Source: Flavobacteriales bacterium UBA7382
GTDB lineage: Bacteria > Bacteroidota > Bacteroidia > Flavobacteriales_D > Sanyastnellaceae
Assembly (NCBI GenBank): GCA_002469765.1
Contig: DKNS01000142.1
Span: 870-6,374 of the forward strand
Direction: 5' to 3'
Length of the DNA stretch: 5,505 bases
The translations under genes were made by a program, and so were the position numbers. The notes below the pieces were generated by a model. The model made no database searches. It was given only the letters and a program-made list of their open reading frames with translations, and had not been told where the DNA came from. Position 1 is the first letter of the stretch; each line of letters opens with the position of its first letter. This document shows positions 1 to 5,505 of the stretch, in pieces.

Positions 1-753
1 CGCCACGGTGTGGAACACGAGGACAGCACCGTCATTGCCCTTGGGCCTGCCAAGCGCGTCCAGTCGGAGGAAGGCCACATGGAAATCATCGGCATCGCAA
101 GCCACGAATTGTACCACGCCTGGAACGTCAAACGCATCCGCCCGGCAGAATGGACACCGTACGATTTCACACAAGCTTGCCCTTCAGAATTGGGATACAT
201 CGCGGAGGGTGTGACCACCTACATGGGCGACCTGTTCTTGTTTGAAGCAGGTGTCGTCGACTTGGAAGGGTGGTGCGCTTTGATGACGAGACTCCTCGAG
301 CGTCATCTCAACAACCCAGGGAGGCTGAACATGAGCGTCGCCTCGTCCAGCTTCGACACCTGGCTCGACGGATACCGGGTGGGCGTCCGTGGACGCAAGG
401 GCAGCATTTACGTCGAAGGCGCCATCCTGGCTTTTCTGTGCGATTGCCGCATCATGACTTTGACACACGGTCAGGCATCGTTGAGCACCGCGATACGGTT
501 GCTTTGGGAACGCTTTGGACGACCGCGAACGGGCCTCACAGCCACAGACTATTGGGACGTGTTGACGGAAGTCGCAGGACAATCTCTGGACGATTTGAGG
601 CTCGCCCACGCCGAGGGTACGGAAGATACATGGATGCCATTGGTGGATGCCATGACTTCTCAAGGCCTCAGTCTGACAAAACGCAGGGACGACCAAGGTC
701 TCGCGAGGGTGAGCTTGACCCCTCAGAATCCGCCCGCACCGCCCATGGCGTAA
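1..753 (+). CDS. M61-family metallopeptidase, C-terminal part (5' end outside window)
   Basis: The reading frame is open from base 1 to a TAA at 751-753, giving 250 codons of a gene that begins upstream. It is a zinc peptidase of the M61 (glycyl aminopeptidase-like) family. Visible signatures, in window codons, are HGVEH (2-6, matching the GLEH-type segment ahead of the active site) and HELYHAWNVKRIRP (35-48). H35 and H39 of the HExxH motif are two zinc ligands and E36 is the catalytic base. E69 in YIAEGVTTYMGD is the expected third ligand, so the site looks intact. After the helical domain (to about codon 205) family members usually continue into a PDZ domain. Here the protein ends about 30 residues later with a Pro/Ala-rich tail, so the PDZ seems absent. 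The N-terminal domain and any signal peptide are not visible, so location and substrate are unknown. The gene converges on the DUF4159 gene and overlaps it by 31 bp. Family assignment is confident; specificity is not. Confidence 0.9.
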   Translation, partial: RHGVEHEDSTVIALGPAKRVQSEEGHMEIIGIASHELYHAWNVKRIRPAEWTPYDFTQACPSELGYIAEGVTTYMGDLFLFEAGVVDLEGWCALMTRLLERHLNNPGRLNMSVASSSFDTWLDGYRVGVRGRKGSIYVEGAILAFLCDCRIMTLTHGQASLSTAIRLLWERFGRPRTGLTATDYWDVLTEVAGQSLDDLRLAHAEGTEDTWMPLVDAMTSQGLSLTKRRDDQGLARVSLTPQNPPAPPMA

Positions 754-1427
754 CGGATCAGGTTGGCGCCCATGCGCAAGGCATCCAACCTCACCCCTTC
801 TGGGTCACGGTGCACTTGATGGTCTTCCCACCCGTCTCCGAGGTCGCATTCGTGGTCGTAAAAACAGACCAGCCTTCCCTTGTGAAACAGGCCAAAACCT
901 CGCGGTGGCAAGTCGTCGTGCTCGTGGATTTTTGGCAGCCCCTGTGCAAAGTCAAACTGCTGATGGTAAATCGGATGGTCGAACGGCACCTCCATCCATT
1001 CCACATCCGGGAATACCCTGGCCATCGCAGCACGCACGTAAAGATCCATGCCGTAGTTGTCGCTGATGTGCAGGAAGCCACCCGCTTGCAAATAGCTGCG
1101 CAACTGCTCCGCCTCCCGGTTGGAAAACAGCACGTTGCCATGACCTGTCATGTGCACCCATGGGTGGTTGAACAGGTCGGGCGAACCCACCTCCACGTAT
1201 GGCACTTCCTCGCTCAAGGTCATTCCCATTTCGGCATTGCAGAAGTCCACAAGGTTGGGCACCGCCGTGGGGTTGGCATACCAATCTCCCCCTCCGCGGT
1301 ATTGCAAGACCGCTAATTGCACGTCGGCTGAGGTTTGGGCCAAGGTCGCTTGGGTGGTTCCGCCGTTCAGCACCATCAGGCCCACCAACCCACCCCAAAA
1401 ACCCCTTGCACACGTAACCTTTTGCAT
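723..1427 (-). CDS. DUF4159 domain-containing exported protein
   Basis: A complete 234-residue protein that matches the Bacteroidota form of DUF4159 along nearly its whole length. Recognisable blocks are YRGGGDWYANP (43-53), HPWVHMTGHGNVLFS (88-102), YLQAGGFLHISDNYGMD (112-128), HPIYH (151-155), GLPKIHEHDD (163-172), RLVCFYDHECDLGDGWED (185-202) and MGANLIRYAM (219-228). The domain is thought to adopt a glutamine-amidotransferase-like fold; no reaction is established and I assign none. Residues 1-31 resemble a signal peptide: a basic start (K3, R8), a hydrophobic stretch WGGLVGLMVL, and likely cleavage near ATLAQ, suggesting export to the periplasm. The ATG at 1427 is the only plausible start, because the frame upstream has no ATG, GTG or TTG before the in-frame TGA at 1506-1508. 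Elsewhere such genes often sit near MoxR/DUF58/von Willebrand-type genes; none is in this window. The gene is divergent from secDF (80-bp gap) and its 3' end overlaps the M61 gene. Confidence 0.9.
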   Translation of the reverse strand: MQKVTCARGFWGGLVGLMVLNGGTTQATLAQTSADVQLAVLQYRGGGDWYANPTAVPNLVDFCNAEMGMTLSEEVPYVEVGSPDLFNHPWVHMTGHGNVLFSNREAEQLRSYLQAGGFLHISDNYGMDLYVRAAMARVFPDVEWMEVPFDHPIYHQQFDFAQGLPKIHEHDDLPPRGFGLFHKGRLVCFYDHECDLGDGWEDHQVHRDPEGVRLDALRMGANLIRYAMGGAGGF

Positions 1428-1460
1428 GCCACGAAGGTATGCTTTTCGCGCGCTGCGCCT

Positions 1461-1480
1461 GGATTTTTTGATTATATTCG
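1461..1480. promoter_or_regulatory. Possible divergent promoter island between DUF4159 gene and secDF
   Basis: The 80-bp spacer between the two divergent genes contains a short AT-rich island in otherwise GC-rich sequence. On the plus strand, TATATTCG at 1473-1480 differs by one base from the Bacteroidota -7 element TAnnTTTG and sits 27 bp before the secDF start. On the minus strand the overlapping bases 1476-1471 read TATAAT. A one-mismatch TACCTTCG also lies on the minus strand at 1439-1432, but it is only 4 bp from the DUF4159 start codon. No convincing -33 TTG at the usual spacing was found for any of these, so the call rests on position and composition and is weak. Confidence 0.3.
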
Positions 1481-1507
1481 CGCACCTGAAAATGAACCCT
1501 AGCGATC

Positions 1508-4423
1508 ATGCAGAATAAGAACATTCTTGTCGTCTTCACTGTGCTGTTGGCCTTTGCGACGTTGTACACCCTGTCCTTCAACTGGGTGGCGAGTGGATTT
1601 GAAACCACGGCGGATGAATATGGGGCCTACGTGGCCGATTCCCTGGAAAGTGCAGGAGCACTCGGAGACCAAACCTTCGAAGAAGCCTCGGCCCAAGCGG
1701 CCCGCGAATTCTTGCGTGACAGCGCCACGGCGGAGATTTACCCCGTGTTCGGGCACTCGTACCGCCACGTCAAGGAGCAAGAGCTGAACCTCGGCCTCGA
1801 CTTGAAGGGCGGCATGAGCGTCACCCTCGAAGTCAGTTTGCCTGACCTCATCGTGGCCCTGTCCGACTACAGCGACAACGAGGACTTCCGCGGTGCGTTG
1901 TCCGATGCGAAAGCCCTCCGCAAGAGCACCGGTGACGACTTCGTGACATTGTTTGAACGCACTTGGACGGAACGCGCACCCGAAGTGGAGCTGTGGCGCA
2001 TCTTCCACAACATGGAAAACAAGGACCTCTTCCCCGCGAAGAGTTCTGACGCCGAAATCTTCGACATCCTTCGTGCCGAAGCCCAGACCGCCATTGACAA
2101 CACTGAGAGCATCATTCGCAAGCGGATTGACCAGCTCGGGGTGGCCCAGCCCAACGTCCAAAAGCTCCAAAACGGACGCATCTTGGTGGAACTGCCGGGG
2201 ATCGATGACCGCGAGCGCGCCCGGAAGCAATTGAAAAGCACGGCCAACCTTGAATTCTGGGAAACCTACTTCAACGACGAGGTTGTTGGCCGCCTTGGTG
2301 CCGCCAACCAAGCTTTGGCCCAAGCGAAGAGCCCTGAACTCTTTGGAGAAAATGCGCCTGCAGACTCTCTCCTGACCCAAGACCAGCTCCGCGCCAAGAA
2401 CCCATTGTTCTCGGTCTTTCAATTGGAATTGGGCCGCCGTACAGCTGTGGTGGGCTACACCTTGGCCAGCGACACGAACCGCGTCAACGACTTGTTGAGT
2501 CTGCCTTCAGCACGTGAAGCTCTTGGAAGCGACTTGCGCCTCATGTGGGAAGCCAAGCCCGCCACAAACGTGGCCCAGCTCTTTGCCATCAAGGATCCCT
2601 CAGGCAAAGGAAAAGCGGAACTGAGCGGCAAGAGCATTGTGGACGCCCGCGTCAGCTACGACGAGATTGGCGACGTGGTGGTCAGCATGACGATGAACAG
2701 TGAAGGTGCTCTGGCGTGGGGACAAATGACAGAGCGCTGTGCCAACGAAAACAACCGCGCCGTGGCCGTGGTGTTGGACAACCTCGTATTCAGCGCCCCC
2801 AACGTGCAGACCGCCATCACCAACGGACGGTCTCAAATCAGCTTTGGCTCAGGCCAGTCCGCAGAGGACAAATTGGCTGAAGCCGAGGACCTTGCTGGAC
2901 TCTTGAAAGCAGGCTCTCTCCCCGCACCTGCCCGCATCGTCGACGAGGTGAGCGTGGGACCCCAGCTTGGTGAAGAGAACATCAACGCCGGTTTTAGCTC
3001 GTTCGTCATCGCCCTGCTTGTGGTGCTGGCTTACATGATATTCTATTACCGTGGTGCCGGTTTGGTGTCCAACGTCGCCTTGATTGCCAACCTCTTCTTC
3101 TTGATCGGCGCTTTGGCATCTCTCGGCGCGGCACTGACACTCCCAGGCATCGCAGGCATCGTATTGACCATCGGCATGGCGGTGGACGCCAATGTGCTCA
3201 TCTACGAGCGCATCCGCGAGGAAATGCGAGGTGGCAAAGGACTCATGGTCGCGCTAAAAGAAGGCTACGCCAAGGCTTACAGCGCCATCATCGACGCCAA
3301 CATCACCACGTTGCTCACAGCATTTGTGCTGTACAGTTTCGGAAGCGGCGCCATCCGCGGATTCGCCACCACATTGATCATCGGCATCTTCACATCGCTG
3401 TTCAGCGCGATTGTGTTGACTCGACTCATCTTCTTCTCTCGTCTCGAGAACAAGAAGGGCATCAGCTTTTACACGGAAGCCACCAAGAATTGGTTCACCA
3501 ACACCGCAGTCAACTTCATGGGCAACCGCCGCCGCTTCTATGTCCTCAGCGCCATTGTGGTGATTGCAGGCATCGGCTCCTTGACCACCAAGGGACTCAA
3601 CTATGGCGTGGAATTCTCCGGCGGCACGACGTTTGACGTGAGCTTTGACGAAGCCGTCGACGCAGAAGCTGTCCGCAACGCTTTGTCAGCAGCCTTCACC
3701 GAAGATGGTGTCCCCGGCAACCCGCTTGTCCAGACCAAAGACTCCCCTGAAAAGCTTCGCATCATGACCAACTTCATGATCGACAGCGAGGCGGAAGACG
3801 TCGACGAGCGAATCAACAACGCCTTGGCATCGGGTCTCGGATCATTGGGCCTGGGCTACAGCGTGGACATGTACAACAAAGTGGACAGCACCATCTCGGA
3901 CGATTTCCGAAGCGGTGCCCAGAACGCCACCATCTTCTCGTTGCTCATCATCTTCTTGTACATCTTCTTCCGATTCCGGAAGTGGCAATTCGGACTTGGC
4001 GCACTCATCGCAATGGTGCACGACGTGGTTGTGGTGCTGTCTGTGTTCTCTATTTTCTATGGGGTTCTGCCTTTCACCATGGAAATCGACCAAGCGTTCA
4101 TCGCCGCCATTTTGACAGTCATTGGTTACTCGATCAACGACACCGTGGTTGTGTTTGACCGCATCCGTGAATACATGGGGCTGTACGGCAAGAAAAAAGG
4201 AGAGGAGGAGCTCATGAACAGCGCCCTCAACAGCACCTTGAGCCGGACCATCAACACGTCGCTCTCTACGTTTGTGGTGTTGCTGACCATTTTCCTCTTC
4301 GGAGGTGACAACATCAAAGGCTTTGTGTTCGCCCTCATGGTCGGTGTTGTGGTGGGAACGTACTCCTCCATCTTCATCGCCACACCAAGCGTGCTGGACT
4401 TCAGCAAGCGCGCCACAAGTTGA
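1508..4423 (+). CDS. secDF: Protein translocase subunit SecDF (fused SecD-SecF)
   Basis: A complete 971-residue inner-membrane protein that uses the proton-motive force to help complete Sec (SecYEG/SecA) export on the periplasmic side. The SecD half has TM1 at about 5-25, the conserved GLDLKGG (96-102), a large periplasmic P1 region to about 480, then five membrane segments (about 496-640) with GMAVDANVLIYERIREE (556-572). D560 matches the key transmembrane aspartate. After a short basic linker (about 645-675), the SecF half starts with TM1 (about 676-693), NYGVEFSGG (698-706), a small periplasmic domain, and segments at about 805-957 containing GYSINDTVVVFDRIRE (873-888, with D878) and SRTINTSLST (912-921, with R913). 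All expected ion-path residues are present. Length and single-chain form are normal for Bacteroidota, whereas E. coli has separate SecD and SecF. The ATG at 1508 is fixed by an in-frame TGA at 1493-1495 with no other start between; no Shine-Dalgarno is seen, as is usual in this phylum. Transcription ends at the hairpin 23 bp past the stop. Confidence 0.97.
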   Translation: MQNKNILVVFTVLLAFATLYTLSFNWVASGFETTADEYGAYVADSLESAGALGDQTFEEASAQAAREFLRDSATAEIYPVFGHSYRHVKEQELNLGLDLKGGMSVTLEVSLPDLIVALSDYSDNEDFRGALSDAKALRKSTGDDFVTLFERTWTERAPEVELWRIFHNMENKDLFPAKSSDAEIFDILRAEAQTAIDNTESIIRKRIDQLGVAQPNVQKLQNGRILVELPGIDDRERARKQLKSTANLEFWETYFNDEVVGRLGAANQALAQAKSPELFGENAPADSLLTQDQLRAKNPLFSVFQLELGRRTAVVGYTLASDTNRVNDLLSLPSAREALGSDLRLMWEAKPATNVAQLFAIKDPSGKGKAELSGKSIVDARVSYDEIGDVVVSMTMNSEGALAWGQMTERCANENNRAVAVVLDNLVFSAPNVQTAITNGRSQISFGSGQSAEDKLAEAEDLAGLLKAGSLPAPARIVDEVSVGPQLGEENINAGFSSFVIALLVVLAYMIFYYRGAGLVSNVALIANLFFLIGALASLGAALTLPGIAGIVLTIGMAVDANVLIYERIREEMRGGKGLMVALKEGYAKAYSAIIDANITTLLTAFVLYSFGSGAIRGFATTLIIGIFTSLFSAIVLTRLIFFSRLENKKGISFYTEATKNWFTNTAVNFMGNRRRFYVLSAIVVIAGIGSLTTKGLNYGVEFSGGTTFDVSFDEAVDAEAVRNALSAAFTEDGVPGNPLVQTKDSPEKLRIMTNFMIDSEAEDVDERINNALASGLGSLGLGYSVDMYNKVDSTISDDFRSGAQNATIFSLLIIFLYIFFRFRKWQFGLGALIAMVHDVVVVLSVFSIFYGVLPFTMEIDQAFIAAILTVIGYSINDTVVVFDRIREYMGLYGKKKGEEELMNSALNSTLSRTINTSLSTFVVLLTIFLFGGDNIKGFVFALMVGVVVGTYSSIFIATPSVLDFSKRATS

Positions 4424-4445
4424 GAACAGTCATTCAATCGAATTG

Positions 4446-4475
4446 AAAAACCAGCCCTTCGGGGTTGGTTTTTTT
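4446..4475 (+). terminator. Rho-independent terminator of secDF
   Basis: Bases 4451-4457 (CCAGCCC) pair with 4462-4468 (GGGTTGG), with one G-T wobble, around a TTCG tetraloop closed by C-G, the especially stable cUUCGg form. Seven T residues follow (4469-4475). The A-run at 4446-4450 can extend the stem by pairing with the first Ts. It lies 23 bp after the secDF stop codon and separates secDF from the downstream gene. The A-run would give a shorter U-tract on the opposite strand, so weak bidirectional action is possible, but no minus-strand gene ends here. Confidence 0.93.
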
Positions 4476-4512
4476 ATGCCCATTTCTAGGCTGGCTTTCA
4501 GACACTTACGCC

Positions 4513-4542
4513 TTGCATTCGCTAACCTTAATCTTATCTTTA
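4513..4542 (+). promoter_or_regulatory. Bacteroidota-type promoter for the cysteine-rich repeat gene
   Basis: TTG at 4513-4515 and TATCTTTA at 4535-4542 are separated by exactly 19 bp. This fits the Bacteroidota primary-sigma consensus (TTG about -33, TAnnTTTG about -7) with only the last base of the -7 element differing. The expected transcript start is near 4548-4550, giving a leader of about 75 nt (to the ATG at 4625). The site lies in the AT-rich gap after the secDF terminator and points at the repeat gene. It is a motif match by eye only. Confidence 0.5.
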
Positions 4543-4557
4543 AGCAGAATTATCAGG

Positions 4558-4600
4558 CATAATGAAACCTTCATCGATGAAATTTCGTAAATTTATTATG
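4558..4600. repeat. Nested inverted repeat in the leader of the repeat gene
   Basis: A perfect 12-bp palindrome TTCATCGATGAA (4570-4581) is flanked by GAAA (4564-4567) and TTTC (4583-4586), then by the outer arms CATAAT (4558-4563) and ATTATG (4595-4600). Two copies of the self-complementary AAATTT (4580-4585, 4589-4594) lie in the right half. The element falls between the predicted promoter and the start codon, so it could be an operator or a leader-RNA fold. It does not match a riboswitch or RNA family I recognise. AT-rich DNA yields such symmetry by chance fairly easily, so function is uncertain. Confidence 0.45.
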
Positions 4601-4624
4601 TAACTAGGCTTAACAGCTCGTCAC

Positions 4625-5505
4625 ATGACATTTCACAACTGCCAAATGAACACGGCCCCGGCGCACATAGCTGGCCTTTTGCGCAACCCTGCGCTGGCCT
4701 TGCTCCTGCTGGTCGGTAGCTTCATTTCGACCAACCCTGGCACGGCGCTTGGCCAAACGACCTCAGGTTGCACCGACGACAGTGCGGTGAACTACGACCC
4801 TTCAGCCACTGAGGACGACGGTTCCTGTGTGTTCAACCCTTGCTTCAACCAAACGGCATGCAACTTCGACCCTGAACTCGAATGGAACGAGGGGCCTTGC
4901 GTGTTCGCGGAGGAAGGTTACGATTGCGACGGCAACTGTTTGGCGGACGACAACAACAATGGAGTTTGTGACGCCTTGGAGGTGGAGGGGTGCACCGACC
5001 CGAGCGCCTGCAACTACGACGCGAATGCCAACTTCGGGGACAACACACTCTGCGATTATTCAAGCTGCTTTGTGTTTGGCTGCACGAGCCCCTTCGCTTG
5101 CAACTTCAACGTCAACGCCGTGTACAACAACGGCTCGTGTGACTTCTTGTCGTGTGCAGGCTGCACCTTGCCTTCGGCGTGCAACTACGACCCTGAAGCC
5201 ACACTCAACAATGGTTCGTGCGACTTCATCACATGCCGTGGCTGCACCGATCCGGAGGCCTCCAACTACGACCCAGACGCGTTGATTGACGATGGCTCTT
5301 GCGAGATTTTGGGATGCACCAACTCCGGGGCGTGCAACTTCGACATCAACGCCACTGTGAACGATGGCAGCTGTGATTTCTTGAGCTGTTTGCCTTCGGG
5401 ATGCTTGTTGACGTCAGCTTGCAACTACGATCCCACCGCACTTGTGGCTGGAGGCGAATGCCTTTTTGCTGAAAACGGTTATGACTGCGACGGCAACTGC
5501 TTGAA
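4625..5505 (+). CDS. Secreted cysteine-rich repeat protein, N-terminal part (3' end outside window)
   Basis: The frame has no stop from the ATG at 4625 to the window edge (293 codons). Residues 1-44 form a signal peptide: R20, a hydrophobic core ALALLLLVGSFI (23-34), and likely cleavage around 41-47. The mature part (48-293) is eight units of the form GCTDPxACNYDPxAxxxDGSC, often joined by D-F/Y-x-S/T-C linkers. It holds 31 cysteines and many Asp/Asn. FAExGYDCDGNCL occurs at 94-106 and 281-293, and D108-E119 resembles an EF-hand loop. Similar repeats occur in large secreted proteins of marine Bacteroidota, often with type IX secretion C-terminal domains; that end is not visible, so T9SS export is inference. 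Function is unknown; a disulfide-stabilised, possibly calcium-binding surface or adhesion protein is plausible. The ATG at 4646 is in frame and also gives a good signal peptide (MNTAPAHIAGLLRNP...), so the true start is undecided between 4625 and 4646. The gene has its own promoter, after the secDF terminator. Confidence 0.85.
   Translation, partial: MTFHNCQMNTAPAHIAGLLRNPALALLLLVGSFISTNPGTALGQTTSGCTDDSAVNYDPSATEDDGSCVFNPCFNQTACNFDPELEWNEGPCVFAEEGYDCDGNCLADDNNNGVCDALEVEGCTDPSACNYDANANFGDNTLCDYSSCFVFGCTSPFACNFNVNAVYNNGSCDFLSCAGCTLPSACNYDPEATLNNGSCDFITCRGCTDPEASNYDPDALIDDGSCEILGCTNSGACNFDINATVNDGSCDFLSCLPSGCLLTSACNYDPTALVAGGECLFAENGYDCDGNCL
4904..4942 (+). repeat. Long-period module FAExGYDCDGNCL, copy 1
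   Basis: This encodes residues 94-106 of the repeat protein. The same 13-residue segment, with one substitution (E97 against N284), recurs at 5465-5503, exactly 187 residues (561 bp) later. Over the nine codons for GYDCDGNCL the two copies differ at three bases, all silent third positions. The spacing and shared preceding unit suggest a higher-order repeat made of several short units closed by this module. Confidence 0.85.
4946..4981 (+). other. EF-hand-like loop within the repeat protein
   Basis: Residues 108-119 read DDNNNGVCDALE. Aspartate or asparagine side chains fall at loop positions 1, 3, 5 and 9, glycine at 6 and glutamate at 12, as in calcium-binding EF-hand or dockerin-type loops. 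Position 8, usually a branched aliphatic residue, is Cys115. It directly follows GYDCDGNCL copy 1. Calcium binding is inferred from spacing only. Flanking EF helices are not evident, so a thrombospondin-3-like loop is equally possible. Confidence 0.45.
5465..5503 (+). repeat. Long-period module FAExGYDCDGNCL, copy 2 (at window edge)
   Basis: This encodes residues 281-293 and pairs with the copy at 4904-4942. The window stops immediately after the Leu codon, so whether a second EF-hand-like loop follows cannot be seen. By analogy with copy 1, a D-x-N-x-N-G segment and another block of short units would be expected downstream. Confidence 0.85.

Larger units (their letters stand above)
4766..5461 (+). 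repeat. Eight tandem GCTDPxACNYDPxAxxxDGSC-type coding repeats
   Basis: Units lie at 4766-4828, 4841-4900, 4988-5053, 5078-5140, 5159-5221, 5240-5302, 5312-5374 and 5399-5461. Each encodes 20-22 residues running from the first Cys (usually GC) to a final Cys, usually N/D-G-S-C. The best conserved core is A-C-N-Y/F-D/N. Units 1 and 6 have V or S in place of the middle Cys. Unit 2 starts at PCF without the GCT signature, and unit 8 reads GCLLT. Start-to-start spacing from unit 3 on is 30, 27, 27, 24 and 29 residues. Unit 2 and unit 8 are both followed by the FAExGYDCDGNCL segment. DNA copies differ at many third positions, so this is an old array held at protein level rather than a recent expansion. 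Confidence 0.9.

Noticed and set aside
760..780. GGCGC/GCGC inverted repeat as a terminator for the M61 gene
   Set aside because: The stem is short and imperfect, has no T-tract, and lies in conserved DUF4159 codons (MGAN).
270..1316. Long plus-strand open frame (348 codons) crossing the M61 gene end and lying opposite the DUF4159 gene
   Set aside because: It overlaps two clearly conserved genes in other frames, shows no recognisable domain, and has an Arg/His-rich composition typical of a shadow frame.
1471..1476. Perfect TATAAT on the minus strand as an E. coli-like -10 box
   Set aside because: The host looks like Bacteroidota, whose main promoter differs, and no -35 TTGACA-like partner was found. 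It is kept only as part of the weak divergent island.
952..1608. 218-codon minus-strand frame overlapping the DUF4159 gene and the start of secDF
   Set aside because: The DUF4159 frame carries every conserved motif of the family. This frame spans the intergenic gap and antisense secDF without recognisable content.
1499..2422. 307-codon minus-strand open frame opposite the start of secDF
   Set aside because: It is entirely antisense to conserved SecD sequence, has no family match by eye, and is explained by GC-rich third positions of secDF.
4827..5285. 152-codon plus-strand frame inside the repeat gene (Thr/Arg-rich)
   Set aside because: It is a frame-shifted reading of the repeat array; the Thr/Ala/Arg pattern merely mirrors the repeated codons of the true frame.
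4766..5461. CRISPR array or non-coding tandem repeat
   Set aside because: The copies are not identical at DNA level, the spacing varies in multiples of three, and the conservation is in the encoded amino acids, so this is a coding repeat.

Overview
The window looks like chromosomal DNA of a marine-type Bacteroidota (Flavobacteriales-like) bacterium with moderately high G+C. Four things point there: a single-chain SecD-SecF fusion, a DUF4159 protein of the form common in that phylum, a TTG-N19-TAnnTTTG-type promoter without Shine-Dalgarno sites, and a secreted protein built from GCTDPxACNYDPxAxxxDGSC-type repeats. Finer placement cannot be supported from the sequence.

Layout. Positions 1-753 (+) hold the C-terminal part of an M61-family metallopeptidase whose start lies left of the window; it keeps the zinc site but seems to lack the usual C-terminal PDZ domain. 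It converges on, and overlaps by 31 bp, a complete DUF4159 gene at 723-1427 (-). An 80-bp divergent spacer with an AT-rich island separates that gene from secDF at 1508-4423 (+), a full-length protein-export motor subunit. A strong intrinsic terminator at 4446-4475 closes secDF. The rest of the intergenic gap (to 4624) is AT-rich and carries a good Bacteroidota-type promoter and a nested dyad symmetry. From 4625 to the window end runs an open, unterminated gene for a cysteine-rich exported repeat protein.

The genes do not form one pathway or operon: strand changes and the terminator make secDF and the repeat gene separate transcription units. The only functional link is general. SecDF helps drive Sec export, and three of the four products are, or probably are, envelope or secreted proteins.

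The most interesting element is the repeat protein. Eight tandem ~21-residue units are visible, with 31 cysteines in about 245 residues. Each complete unit holds an even number of cysteines, and the second and fourth cysteines are present or absent together, which suggests a specific disulfide pairing. A longer-range repeat (GYDCDGNCL, 187 residues apart) is followed at its first copy by an EF-hand-like loop. Repeats of this kind recur in marine Bacteroidota, but I know of no established function for them.
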